From Streptomyces mirabilis (GTDB lineage Bacteria > Actinomycetota > Actinomycetes > Streptomycetales > Streptomycetaceae), in NCBI RefSeq assembly GCF_039503195.1, contig NZ_JBCJKP010000001.1, positions 9,982,001 to 10,046,000 of the forward strand: a stretch of DNA of 64,000 nucleotides, written 5' to 3'. Numbering within the stretch: position 1 is the stretch's first letter; the number at the start of each line of letters is the position of its first letter. The notes under the pieces are model-generated. The model worked only from the letters and a program-made list of their open reading frames with translations, did not search any database and had not been told where the DNA came from. Below, in pieces: positions 8,161 to 16,979 of this stretch. A program made the position numbers and the translations under genes.

Positions 8161-8731
8161 GATCGTTTAGAGTTCCTTCGTTCCGGGTCCGGGGCAGCGA
8201 GTCCTTGCGTGCCGCCCTTTGCTCCTCCGACAGTGGCGGTCCCGCACCTGAGGCCGCGAGGGGCGGCCGGGAACTGACCGTTTCCCGGGAAGCGGAAGAT
8301 GCTGACCTGCGGGAACTCCACTCGCGGAGACAGAACGGGGGGACGGCCGGGACGGTGGGCGATCGAACAGACCGCGCGGAAACACGGCTGGGAGACGGTC
8401 GTTCCGCGCGCGGCTGCTGCACCGCCCCTACAGGGACCGCGGACGATGGACCCTCTCTGTCATCCGCAACGGCCGCAAGGGATGATCACGACGCAGGTCG
8501 GACGCGGGCTGTGTCCGGCAGGCCGCTGCTCGGGCCGGCCGGTTTGTGCCTGGGGCATACCGCTCGACGGTTCGAACATCTCAGCGCCAAGGGCGTTGCG
8601 CCGGCGTATTCCTTGGCGGCGCGTGCCGAGGCTGCTGCCCCTTGTGATCACACAGGGTGAAGATGCCGTGTGACTGGGGCGAATACTGCGAGGTCGTTCC
8701 CTGACACTGTGCGGCCTTCTAATCTCAGCTC
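8161..8731. other. Long intergenic region, nothing called
   Basis: About 570 bases upstream of two divergent genes. Several frames are open, as expected at this G+C content, but none has a plausible start, ribosome site and residue composition. An AAGGA upstream of the minus-strand secreted gene (near 8172-8176) is the only clear signal. Promoters of both neighbours should lie here. Confidence 0.4.
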
Positions 8732-9295
8732 ATGGACTGGTTGATGGCCGCGTGGGTGGGGGTGGCTGGTGGTGCCACCATGGAGGCCGTCGACGTCATC
8801 AAGTCCGTCAAGTGGCACCGCAAGATGCCATGGAACGTGCAGCCGGACACGATCGAGCCTCCTCGGCGTCGGCCCGATGTGCGGCCCGGCGAGGAGCAGT
8901 TGCCCGCGCCCGGCTGGCCGGGCTATTGCGTCGCCGCGGTGCTGCGGTTGTTCGTGAGTGGGGCCCCGACGGGCGCCCTCGCCGCGACCTACCCGCACAG
9001 TGTGAACCCGCTCGTGGCCTATATGGTCGGCTTAGGGGCACTGTCAGCCGTTCAACAACTCGCCACGCTGGTGCCACTGGCGGTCAAGAGCGCCGGCCGG
9101 GCCGCCTTGGGCGGTGTGGCCGAGGAGACACAGCAGCATCCCCTACAGGGGCAGGCGCAGCAGGCGTACGGTTACGGCCACGCCAACGGTGTTCCTCTCC
9201 GGCCACAGGCAGCAGGTCCTCCCGCAGACAGTGCGCAGCCGGCCACAGGCATCACCGCGCCACAGGGATCATCAGACGCAGGGGGGCAGGTATGA
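8732..9295 (+). CDS. Conserved membrane protein of unknown function
   Basis: 187 residues from ATG 8732. The N-terminus (MDWLMAAWVGVAGGA) has a hydrophobic helix, and a second hydrophobic stretch covers about 85-120. The C-terminal third is Gln, Pro and Ala rich and looks disordered. No family recognised. It overlaps the start of the next gene by ATGA, so the two are translationally coupled and probably form one complex. The rest of the locus gives no clue to function. Confidence 0.65.
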   Translation: MDWLMAAWVGVAGGATMEAVDVIKSVKWHRKMPWNVQPDTIEPPRRRPDVRPGEEQLPAPGWPGYCVAAVLRLFVSGAPTGALAATYPHSVNPLVAYMVGLGALSAVQQLATLVPLAVKSAGRAALGGVAEETQQHPLQGQAQQAYGYGHANGVPLRPQAAGPPADSAQPATGITAPQGSSDAGGQV

Positions 9296-10668
9296 CGCCG
9301 GCCGCTGAATCCTTCGCCGGCCGCGTCCTGGCGGTCATCTCGCGCCGGTCACCAGGCTTTCGGCCGCCCACCGGGTCGTTCAGGCCGGTCGACACCGGGG
9401 TGCGGACCGTCATCTCGCCGACTCCTTCGCCCTCCAGCACGTCCGAACCGCCCGAAGGAACCCGAGCCGGCACGAACCGCGCTGCGGCAAGGCCGAGTGG
9501 CGTCGCGAGCCCTCGTCGACCTCCCCTTGCGCGCCGTCTGCTGACTTCAGTCCTGGGCATCCGGCCACACCCGGCGAAGGCGTCCGACGCATCCGTGCGG
9601 AACGAGTCGCAAGGGGAGACGGGAGCACAGCTCACCGACCGCACGAGCAGCCCCGTCCCGCCGCCGCACACACCGAGCGCGCGACCACGGGCGCAAGAGG
9701 AGGGACGCCCCCGGCACAAAGGCGCCGGTCTGTCGCACCGCGAGCCGGGCGAGGACCGCCTGGAACACCGCTCGCGGTGGCAGGACCCGACTCCGCAGTA
9801 CCTGCTGAGCGAGGACCGTCAGGAATTCGAGCGGATCCTCGATGAGGCGCTGCGCTCCGCCCCACACCGCCCGGAACTCGCCGCTGTCGGCCGGCGGCTC
9901 AATGCCGAACAGCTGCGCACCATGGCGCTCAACGCCACCGCACTCATCACGGCGGCCGCGGCGACCGAGTACGCGCACTACGTGAAGGTCCGCGAGGAAC
10001 TGCGCCGCCCGGCGCCGTCCACCCCAACCGTGAGTGAAGGCGCCGGCTCCGCGGAGCCCGGCGCGGGCGCGATGGGGCTCGCCGCCACCATGGGCGAGGT
10101 CACCGAGACCGCCGGTGCCGGCGCGATCGCCGTCGTCGCGGTGCTCGCCCCCGTCCTCGCCGGCACAGCCGCGGCGATCTTCCTGCTCGTGGGATTCATC
10201 CTGAAGGTCCTCACCCCCGAGCTGGCATTCGCCCAGACCCTGCTGACCGCCGGGTGGGTCTTCGGCGCGGTCACGGCGGCCGCGATCCTGGTCGCCGCGG
10301 TCGGGCTGCTGCTCACCGCTCTGCGCAACGGCTCGTCCTCGCTCCAGGCCGGAGCGCCCGGCGAGCTCAACGCGGAGGTGGTCCGGGCCAGGGAAGCCTG
10401 GCGCGAGGCCCTGCTGGAGCGGGGCATCATGCCGTTCCTCCGGGAGGCCCTCGCCGATCCGGGCTCGGCGGCACTGACCCGTCCGTCACCGACACCGACC
10501 ACCGGCCGGATGCCTCACCTCGGCTACAACCGGCCGGGGTTCAGCAGCCCCGACGGCGGACCCGCGGCCGGACCGCGCCCGAGCTTCACCAGCCCGGACT
10601 TCACCAGCCCGGACTTCGGGGGGCCGGCCGAAAGCACCCCGTCCACGAGGCCCGAACAATCCGACTGA
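9292..10668 (+). CDS. Large membrane protein coupled to the preceding gene
   Basis: 458 residues from ATG 9292, overlapping the upstream stop by ATGA. The first 150 residues are a charged, Pro/Arg/Ser-rich region that is probably disordered. About 160-225 is a soluble helical part (YLLSEDRQEFERILDEAL...). Two strong membrane helices follow (about 275-310 and 317-345). The tail contains SFTSPDFTSPDFGG repeats. No catalytic motif and no family recognised. The pairing with the previous membrane gene is the main functional clue. Confidence 0.65.
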   Translation: MTPAAESFAGRVLAVISRRSPGFRPPTGSFRPVDTGVRTVISPTPSPSSTSEPPEGTRAGTNRAAARPSGVASPRRPPLARRLLTSVLGIRPHPAKASDASVRNESQGETGAQLTDRTSSPVPPPHTPSARPRAQEEGRPRHKGAGLSHREPGEDRLEHRSRWQDPTPQYLLSEDRQEFERILDEALRSAPHRPELAAVGRRLNAEQLRTMALNATALITAAAATEYAHYVKVREELRRPAPSTPTVSEGAGSAEPGAGAMGLAATMGEVTETAGAGAIAVVAVLAPVLAGTAAAIFLLVGFILKVLTPELAFAQTLLTAGWVFGAVTAAAILVAAVGLLLTALRNGSSSLQAGAPGELNAEVVRAREAWREALLERGIMPFLREALADPGSAALTRPSPTPTTGRMPHLGYNRPGFSSPDGGPAAGPRPSFTSPDFTSPDFGGPAESTPSTRPEQSD

Positions 10669-10831
10669 CCAACTCTCGACTCGGGTCCCCCCCGGACGCC
10701 GACCGGATGGAGCGTGCGCTCCGGGCGGCGCCCCGGAACGCCCGGCCGAGGCACGCCAGTTGCGACGGACCGGGCGTAGGTTTTCGGCCCCGTATGGGAC
10801 CTCCTGAACGAGGTCTCCTCGCGGACGCCTG

Positions 10832-11288
10832 ATGGCGTCGCTCAGCCTCGACGGACGCCATGTCGCCTTCGAGACGGCGGACCAGCTGGAGCCGAACCAC
10901 GACTGGACGCACGCCCGGAACGTCTAGTCCGCGACCGGCTGAAGGGCACGACGGAGCAGATCAGTCGGCCCACCCGTTTCGTCCACAAGGAGAGTTCGTT
11001 CGACTCGTCGATCAGCGCGAACGGCCGGATGTTCGCCTTCTCCTCGAACGTCGCCTCCCCGGTGCCCGACGACACCAACAAGGTCACCGACGTGTTCGCC
11101 TCGACCGGAAGACGCAGGCGAGCGTGCGTGTCAGCACCGCGGCCGACGGCACCCGGGCCGACGGGGCGAGCTCCGCCACGAGCCAGAGCGGGAACGGCCG
11201 CCGCGTCGCCTTCGTCTCCGCGGCCCCCAACCTCGTCCGCCGCGACACCAACGACACCGTCGACGTCTTCGTCGGGCCGAGGTCATGA
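10832..11288 (+). pseudogene. Broken PD40/TolB-like beta-propeller gene
   Basis: Three pieces of one protein lie in three frames. The first (from 10832) has SLDGRHVAFE and ends HARNV at a TAG at 10925. The second (from 10927) has VRDRLKGTTEQIS and SISANGRMFAFSS...VPDDTNKVTDVF. The third (from about 11097) has DRKTQASVRVS...GRRVAFVSAAPNLVRRDTNDTVDVF. These are successive blades of the SxDGRyvAF / DTN...DVfvrDr repeat type. Each junction is explained by loss of one base, for example TAC to TA at 10925-10926. N-terminal signal and further blades are absent. Confidence 0.7.
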
Positions 11289-11365
11289 GACAAATCGAGA
11301 CTGGTCCACGAGGGAGACGGATCTGAGGTCCCCGCCACACTGCTGACGAGCAGGGACAGCGGTTG

Positions 11366-12184
11366 GTGGTGCGCAACGGTTTTCGCCAGCCGAGGATGGT
11401 CACTGCAGCGGCCGGGACTGTGGAGAAGGCGCAGGGACACGATGGCAGGTCCGCGGGCACGCGCGCGGTCGCCCTGACCAGACGGGGGCCGAAGGTCCAG
11501 GTCACGGTCGCCGAGGACGGCGTACCGGGGCCGGAGGACGTGCGTCATGTCCTGTCGCCGCGCGAGGGCGGCGGTGACCTCTGGCCCCGGTCGACGGCGG
11601 CGTACGCCCGCTTCCTGGCCGGACTGGAGGAGGAGTTCGGCATCACGTACCGGCCGGACGACGATACGGAGGCGGAGCTGACGAGCGCTCTGCTCCTGCC
11701 CGTGCTGGAGGACGTCGACAGTGCCGCCGGCCAGTACGTCGGCACAGTGCGGGACTTCGACCTGGCCTCACTGATCGAACGGACACCGCCTGCCCGGCCG
11801 CGTACGGCGATGACCGCTCAGTTGGGGCGACTGGCGGCGGAGACCCGGTTCGACGTGTACGACGAAGTGAGCGACGCGTTGGCCCGCACCTCTTTCGGCG
11901 GGACGGTCGACCTCACCCCGGACAGCCTCCTTGACCTGCGTATACGTACTCTCACCGCCGAGGCGTGGGCGGCCCGGCAGAGGGTGAGCGGGCAGCGCGC
12001 CTGGCGCGACGACAACGACCCCGTGACCCAGTCCGATTTCAGCGCGTGGGCCCTGCGCGTGGAGGCGGCTCGCGCACTGCGCGAGTTCGTCGATGCGGGG
12101 GCGCCGGCGGCTGCCGCGACGATCCCGAGTCGGAGGATGTCCGCGCACTGGAGGACGGAGTTGGCGGCGGATCTGGAGGGGTGA
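11366..12184 (+). CDS. Hypothetical protein
   Basis: About 272 residues. GTG 11366 has AGGGA nine bases upstream. TTG 11363 and ATG 11396 are alternatives, so the start is uncertain. The body (about 60-270) is soluble, helical and acidic, with patterns such as AYARFLAGLEEEFG and LRIRTLTAEAWAARQ. No signal peptide, membrane helix or known motif. Codon use fits a real gene. Confidence 0.5.
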   Translation: MVRNGFRQPRMVTAAAGTVEKAQGHDGRSAGTRAVALTRRGPKVQVTVAEDGVPGPEDVRHVLSPREGGGDLWPRSTAAYARFLAGLEEEFGITYRPDDDTEAELTSALLLPVLEDVDSAAGQYVGTVRDFDLASLIERTPPARPRTAMTAQLGRLAAETRFDVYDEVSDALARTSFGGTVDLTPDSLLDLRIRTLTAEAWAARQRVSGQRAWRDDNDPVTQSDFSAWALRVEAARALREFVDAGAPAAAATIPSRRMSAHWRTELAADLEG

Positions 12185-12288
12185 GAGGCCTGCCGATGCC
12201 GAGGGACTGACGTGGCGAGCTTGAGCGGGGGGTCTCGACGGATGCGCCCCGCAGCCCTACCGGATTCCTACCGATACTTGAAGGGACG

Positions 12289-12310
12289 GGACGGATCCGG
12301 GTATCCGTCC
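12289..12310 (+). terminator. Hairpin downstream of the hypothetical gene
   Basis: GGACGGAT at 12289-12296 pairs with ATCCGTCC at 12303-12310 around a 6-base loop. It lies about 105 bases after the preceding stop and 150 bases before the next start. No T run follows, so a terminator or leader hairpin is only a guess. Confidence 0.35.
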
Positions 12311-12461
12311 TGCCGGTTGCCGCCCGCATCGGCCCGGGTGGACCCGACGCGGGGGAACAACGCGGTGGCCACGTGTGGGAACGACCGCAGTCGGCGGTGC
12401 CACAGCGAGCCGGAGGGTGATGTTTGCGTGTCTGCGGGCTGCTTCGGGCGTTGGGCCGGGC

Positions 12462-12809
12462 ATGAAGATCACTCGCTTCGGCCTCATCCTCGCAGCGGCG
12501 CTTTCCGTCGCTCCTCTCGCTGCCGCAGTGCCGGCCGGCGCGGCGACGCGCGGAGTCGATTCCCACTGCGGCACGTACATCTGCGTCATGACCGCACATC
12601 AGAACAAGTTCGTCCAGGACATCACCGTCTACACCAAGGACGGCCTGCCCGGGACTCTGCGTGCCTACTGGGGTGAATTCCGCTCTCCTCGAGTCAGCGC
12701 CGCGTCCCACAAGTGGACGGTGGGCTACGAGCAGTCCAACCGTCTCGTCTGCGGCGGCCTGGAGCGCGACGGCCGCACCATCGAGGACAACATCTGCGTC
12801 ACCATCTAA
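12462..12809 (+). CDS. Small secreted protein with four cysteines
   Basis: 115 residues. Signal peptide about 1-28, ending AGAA. The mature chain of about 87 residues has C36, C41, C97 and C112, enough for two disulfides, and alternating aromatic and charged residues typical of beta structure. No family recognised. A single gene, closed by a strong hairpin at 12862. Confidence 0.65.
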   Translation: MKITRFGLILAAALSVAPLAAAVPAGAATRGVDSHCGTYICVMTAHQNKFVQDITVYTKDGLPGTLRAYWGEFRSPRVSAASHKWTVGYEQSNRLVCGGLERDGRTIEDNICVTI

Positions 12810-12861
12810 GAGACCGCGCGGATCGGCGCGGTGGGGTACCTCGGTGACAGAACGGGTACGC

Positions 12862-12903
12862 CCCTGGTGATCACGGAGTTGCGACGCTCTGTGATCACCA
12901 GGG
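12862..12903. terminator. Strong inverted repeat after the secreted-protein gene
   Basis: CCCTGGTGATCAC at 12862-12874 pairs perfectly with 12891-12903. Four more pairs (one G-T) extend the stem to 17 pairs around an 8-base loop. It lies 53 bases after the stop of the secreted-protein gene and 125 bases before PhzF. There is no T run, which is common for actinomycete terminators. The GTGATCAC core is itself a palindrome, so a protein-binding role is possible. Confidence 0.6.
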
Positions 12904-13027
12904 AGACCTGTGCCCCCGCTTCTCTCAGGGCTGACCGAACCGCTCTGGGACCAATTCACGGCCCTGTGTCGATGTGCGGCTCTCCGCAGCGGCCCATGCT
13001 CGCCTCCACTCGCGTCCAGGAATAGCC

Positions 13028-13930
13028 GTGAGCACGCCCCGTGTTGCCGCAAGCATGACGACGAATGCGCCGCGGCCCGAGGTACTGCGATACACCGCCT
13101 TCTCCAGCGCCCCTGACGGCGGAAACCCCGCCGGCGTCGTGCTGGATGCCACCGCCCTGGACGACAATGACATGCTGGCTATCGCCGCCGACCTCGGATA
13201 CTCGGAGTCCGCGTTCCTGACCGCGCCCCCGGAGGGCCTCGGCGGCCAGGAGGGACGGGCGTACAGCATCCGTTACTTCAGCCCCAAGGCCGAGGTGCCG
13301 TTCTGCGGGCACGCCACCGTCGCGACCGCCGTCGCGCTCGCCGAGCGGACAGGCCCCGGGGAGCTGGTGTTCGCGACGCGCGTCGGCGCCGTGCCGGTGG
13401 AGGTGGCCGAGGAGGGCGGGACCGTCAGGGCCACTCTCACCAGTGTCGAGCCGCACATCGAGCAGATCGCCGACGCCGACCTCACGGAGGCGCTCGCCGC
13501 GCTCGGCTGGCCGACCGCCGATCTCGACCCCACCTTCCCGCCCCATATCGCGTTCGCCGGTGCCCGCCATCTCGTTCTCGCGGCGGCGACACGCGCGCGC
13601 CTCGCAGACCTGGCGTACGACTTCGCACGCCTCGAAGCCCTGATGCACCGCTTGGACCTGACCACGGTCCAGTTGGTGTGGCGAGAGTCGGCCACCGTCT
13701 TCCATGTCCGTGACCCGTTCCCCGTCGGCGGCGTCGTCGAGGACCCGGCAACCGGCGCTGCGGCCGCCGCGTTCGGTGCGTACGCCCGTGAACTCGGCCT
13801 GGTCCCCGAGGACGCCGTCCTCACCCTGCATCAGGGCGAGGACCTGGGCCGCCCCGGCGAACTCACGGTGATGCTGCGCGCGGGTGACCCGCGCGTCCGT
13901 GTCAGCGGCACGGGAGCTCGCATCAGCTGA
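13028..13930 (+). CDS. PhzF family epimerase/isomerase
   Basis: 300 residues from GTG 13028 (AGGAA five bases upstream). ATG 13055 is an alternative. Two matching alpha/beta halves as in PhzF and diaminopimelate epimerase. The catalytic Glu lies in GYSESAFL (E60), RYFSPKAEVPFCGHAT covers the first active-site loop, and DPATGAAAAA is the second-half phosphate/carboxylate loop. PhzF itself isomerises DHHA in phenazine synthesis, but most family members lie outside such clusters. No other phenazine gene is here, so the substrate is unknown. Confidence 0.88.
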   Translation: MSTPRVAASMTTNAPRPEVLRYTAFSSAPDGGNPAGVVLDATALDDNDMLAIAADLGYSESAFLTAPPEGLGGQEGRAYSIRYFSPKAEVPFCGHATVATAVALAERTGPGELVFATRVGAVPVEVAEEGGTVRATLTSVEPHIEQIADADLTEALAALGWPTADLDPTFPPHIAFAGARHLVLAAATRARLADLAYDFARLEALMHRLDLTTVQLVWRESATVFHVRDPFPVGGVVEDPATGAAAAAFGAYARELGLVPEDAVLTLHQGEDLGRPGELTVMLRAGDPRVRVSGTGARIS

Positions 13931-13949
13931 AGCGCCGGCCCGCTGTGAG

Positions 13950-13990
13950 GCCGTTCGGATCGGCGTCACGGCGAGGGTGATCCGAACGGC
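13950..13990 (+). terminator. Rho-independent terminator after PhzF
   Basis: GCCGTTCGGATC at 13950-13961 pairs perfectly with 13979-13990 around a 17-base loop, followed by TTTCTCT. It starts 20 bases after the PhzF stop. Confidence 0.8.
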
Positions 13991-14239
13991 TTTCTCTCAG
14001 CCAGGTGGTCGAGAAGCCCGGCTGGAGAAGCCGGGCGGCCCCGCACAGCGCACGCAGCCGGGTACCCGGGTGCTCGCCGCGTCCAGAGCGCGTTCCACGT
14101 CGAGCAGCGGCGCGTCCTGCGCCGCCTCGTCGCAGTCAGGCGTGTGCAGGACACCCCGGGTGGGGTCCGCTGCGGGGTTGTGTGACGGGCCGGTTCGAGG
14201 CTGTCGCTCCGGCACGTGCCGCTGGTACCGCGGTGAGCG

Positions 14240-14842
14240 TCACCGTCCCGGCTGGTACCGGACGACGACGCCGAAAGGGCGGAGCCCGTTCCATCCCTGC
14301 TGGTCTCCCTGCCCGTGCTCCCGCTGCTGAGCCGGAGTACGCCGGTCTCGCAGCCAGTCGTCGATGACCGCACAGTCCGTATCGATCAGGCCGATCGTGG
14401 AATCGACACGATGGAGAAGCGCGTGCCCGCGATGGTGCGTTGACACCCATGCCTGATCGAGCTCGGTGATCGAGTCGTCGACCCGGATGAACGGGCGCCC
14501 CGCTGCGGCTCGGACGAGGGCTTGGGTCTTCCAGTTCAGCACGCCGACCTCGTGCTCCTCCGGCGCCTCTGGCAAGTCGGCCACCGGAAGCTCAGGCAGA
14601 CCGAGCAGCGGAGTCATCACCTCGTTGGCACTATCCATCCATGCGGTGGCCCACATCAGAACGCAGGGCAGCGCCAGCAGACGCGGACCGTGTCCGAGGT
14701 CGATCTTCCCCAGCTGAGGATTCGATACGTCCTGCCACTTCTCCCATCCTTGAGGGGTCGAGGGGAGCCGCGCTCCGCGATGGGGCAGGAGCGTTCCATC
14801 GACGTCCAGGAAGAGGAGCGGGCGCTCCGCGTGGTCGGGCAT
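14240..14842 (-). CDS. HAD-superfamily hydrolase
   Basis: 200 residues from ATG 14842. The first HAD motif is seen as LLFLDVDGTLLP (DxDGT). An IRVDD stretch near 137 (a candidate for the distal acidic motif) and LIDTDCAVIDDWLRDR near 173 follow. HAD enzymes transfer phosphate through an aspartyl intermediate. The short form with no clear cap domain resembles the stand-alone HAD-like proteins of actinomycetes. Substrate unknown. The LysR gene stops about 50 bases upstream on the same strand, so readthrough is possible. Confidence 0.72.
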   Translation of the reverse strand: MPDHAERPLLFLDVDGTLLPHRGARLPSTPQGWEKWQDVSNPQLGKIDLGHGPRLLALPCVLMWATAWMDSANEVMTPLLGLPELPVADLPEAPEEHEVGVLNWKTQALVRAAAGRPFIRVDDSITELDQAWVSTHHRGHALLHRVDSTIGLIDTDCAVIDDWLRDRRTPAQQREHGQGDQQGWNGLRPFGVVVRYQPGR

Positions 14843-14892
14843 GGCCGCACGGTATCGGCTCTGTGCCAGGGCGAGCGGCTGTGGGGCAGGCC

Positions 14893-15792
14893 CTAGGCGG
14901 TGCTGCTGGTGCGCAGGACTGTGGCGCGGAACGATGTCACCAGGGGCCGCAGGTCGACTCGGTGCCACGCGGCCCACAGCTGGATGCATGTGTCGTGCCA
15001 GGGAAGCTCGCGCACCGCGACCTCCTCAGTAGTGGCGCGCACCATGCTCTTCTGCACGAGTGCGAGTCCGAGCCCGGACGCGACCAACCCGAGCGCGGTC
15101 AGTGGCTCGGCGGCTTCGAGGCGGATGTCGGGGGTGAAACCGGCTGCCGTACAGGTGGCGACGAACGTGTCCCGCCAGGCGGGGTCCTGGGCATTCTCGA
15201 CTGCGATCCACGGCTGACCATCGAGGTCCCCGGGAGTCACCTTTTCCTGGGCGGCGAGTGGATGCCCCGCGGGCAGGACCAGTAGCAGCGGGTCCTCGAG
15301 CAGGGGTGCGGCCAGTAGGTCAGGGTCATCCGCGGTCGGAGGTTCATGGACGAGCGCGATGTCGAGGCTGCGCTGCCGCAGGCCTTCAAACTGCTCGATG
15401 GGCGGAAGGTTGTACAGAGCGATGTGGATGCCGGGGCGTTCGTTGTGCAGAGCGCGCAGTGCGCCGGGCAGGATGCCGGTGTGCATGGCGTCGGCGACGT
15501 AGCCGATGCACAGGCCGCCCTCTTCTCCCCGGCCCAGCCGTCGGCCCAGGTTCTCCAGACGATCAGCATGCCGCAGTAGCGCACGGGCTTCGGCCAGGAA
15601 GACCTGGCCGTCCCGGGTGATACGGATTCTCTGCTGGCCCCGCTCGAACAGGGCGAGGCCCAGGTTCTGCTCGAGTTGCGCGATCTGCCGGCTGAGCGGT
15701 GACTGGGACATGTGCAGCCGCTCGGCGGCCCGGCCGACGTGTTCGGTCTCGGCGACGGCGACGAAGTAGCGGAGTTGCCGCAGGTCAAGCAT
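14893..15792 (-). CDS. LysR family transcriptional regulator
   Basis: 299 residues. N-terminal winged helix-turn-helix (1-65: LRQLRYFVAVAE, AAERLHMSQSPLSRQIAQLE, LFER). C-terminal periplasmic-binding-protein-like effector domain (about 90-290). Such proteins bind a small co-inducer and activate a divergent gene while repressing themselves. Here the divergent target is the aldo/keto reductase at 15940, and the gap holds a clean palindrome at 15818-15836. Confidence 0.9.
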   Translation of the reverse strand: MLDLRQLRYFVAVAETEHVGRAAERLHMSQSPLSRQIAQLEQNLGLALFERGQQRIRITRDGQVFLAEARALLRHADRLENLGRRLGRGEEGGLCIGYVADAMHTGILPGALRALHNERPGIHIALYNLPPIEQFEGLRQRSLDIALVHEPPTADDPDLLAAPLLEDPLLLVLPAGHPLAAQEKVTPGDLDGQPWIAVENAQDPAWRDTFVATCTAAGFTPDIRLEAAEPLTALGLVASGLGLALVQKSMVRATTEEVAVRELPWHDTCIQLWAAWHRVDLRPLVTSFRATVLRTSSTA

Positions 15793-15939
15793 GTCAGACC
15801 TCTAAGGACTCAAGTATGTCCAAGTAAGTCTTGGACAGTCTCAAGTCTAGATCCTAGCCTCGAACGTGTCAGACCGACGGACCGCGTGAACGGCGCACAA
15901 AGCACATCCGTCGCCACTCGTACAGCAAGGATCCGCACC
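15793..15939. promoter_or_regulatory. LysR operator region
   Basis: The shared control region of the LysR gene and the aldo/keto reductase. GTCCAAG-TAAGT-CTTGGAC at 15818-15836 is a perfect 7-base inverted repeat. CTCAAGT occurs just before it (15809-15815) and again just after it. A T-N11-A palindrome fits LysR binding sites. The assignment to this regulator rests on position. Confidence 0.6.
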
Positions 15940-16950
15940 ATGGCCATCAAGTCCTTCCTGCCCGGCCGCCTGGGCTTCGGCACCGCACCGCTGGGCAACA
16001 TGTTCCGGGCCATACCCGACGAGGAAGCCGCGGCCACCGTGGACGCCGCCTGGGACAACGGCATCCGCTACTTCGACACCGCGCCCTTCTACGGCGCGGG
16101 CCTGTCCGAGATCCGGCTCGGTGAAGCCCTGGCCGGCCGCCCCCGCGACGAGTTCGTCCTGAGCACGAAGGTCGGCCGCGTCATCCTCGACGAGATCGAG
16201 GACCCCGCTGCCCGCGACCTGGGCGAGAAGGGCGGACTGTTCGAACACGGACGCCCCAACAAGATCGTCAACGACTACTCGGCCGACGCCACGCTGCGCT
16301 CCATCGAGGACAGCCTCAAGCGGCTGAACACAGACCGCCTCGACATCGTGTGGGTGCACGACGTCGCGCAGGACTTCTACGGCGACGAGTGGCTCGCCGC
16401 GTACGAGACCGCCCGTACCGGCGCATTTCGGGTCCTGCAGAAGCTGCGCGACGAGGGTGTCATCAAGGCCTGGGGCCTTGGGGTCAACCGGGTCGAGCCC
16501 TTGGAGCTGACGCTGGACCTCGACGAGCCGAAGCCGGACGCGTTCCTCCTCGCCGGCCGCTACACGCTGCTTGACCACGAGCGCGCCCTGCAGCGGCTGT
16601 TGCCGGCCGCGGAGGCCCAGAGCGTGGACATCGTCGTCGGCGGACCGTACAGTTCAGGCGTCCTGGCCGGCGGGCAGCATTTCGAGTACCAGAAGGCCCC
16701 CGCCCCGGTCATCACCAAGGTGGAGCACATCAAGGCACTCGCAGGGCAGTACGGCGTCGGCATCAAGGCGGCCGCGCTGCAGTTCTCCCTTGCTCATCCC
16801 GCGGTCGCCGCGGCCGTCCCCGGTGCCTCCCGGCCGAGCCGCATCGTAGAGGACGTCGCCGCACGCGGCGAGAAGGTCCCGGCTGCCTTCTGGACGGCAC
16901 TGCGCACGGAGGGGCTGATCGCTCAGGACGCCCCCGTACCCAGCGCCTGA
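15940..16950 (+). CDS. Aldo/keto reductase (aldose/pyridoxal dehydrogenase type)
   Basis: 336 residues from ATG 15940. A TIM-barrel aldo/keto reductase with the catalytic Asp/Tyr region in YFDTAPFYGAGLSE, the substrate His in WVHD, and the NADP-binding end around GASRPSRIVED. The pattern is closest to D-threo-aldose 1-dehydrogenase or pyridoxal 4-dehydrogenase-like members. Under probable LysR control, and followed 29 bases later by an SRPBCC gene, so both likely act on one small substrate. Confidence 0.88.
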   Translation: MAIKSFLPGRLGFGTAPLGNMFRAIPDEEAAATVDAAWDNGIRYFDTAPFYGAGLSEIRLGEALAGRPRDEFVLSTKVGRVILDEIEDPAARDLGEKGGLFEHGRPNKIVNDYSADATLRSIEDSLKRLNTDRLDIVWVHDVAQDFYGDEWLAAYETARTGAFRVLQKLRDEGVIKAWGLGVNRVEPLELTLDLDEPKPDAFLLAGRYTLLDHERALQRLLPAAEAQSVDIVVGGPYSSGVLAGGQHFEYQKAPAPVITKVEHIKALAGQYGVGIKAAALQFSLAHPAVAAAVPGASRPSRIVEDVAARGEKVPAAFWTALRTEGLIAQDAPVPSA

Positions 16951-16979
16951 CCTCTACCTCACCCGTTCAGGAGACGACC

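Noticed and set aside
8205..8660. Plus-strand gene in the large gap before 8732
   Set aside because: No ribosome site, Ala/Arg/Thr-rich random composition and no family resemblance.
13028..13930. PhzF as a sign of a phenazine biosynthetic cluster
   Set aside because: No other phenazine genes nearby, and PhzF-like proteins are common outside such clusters.
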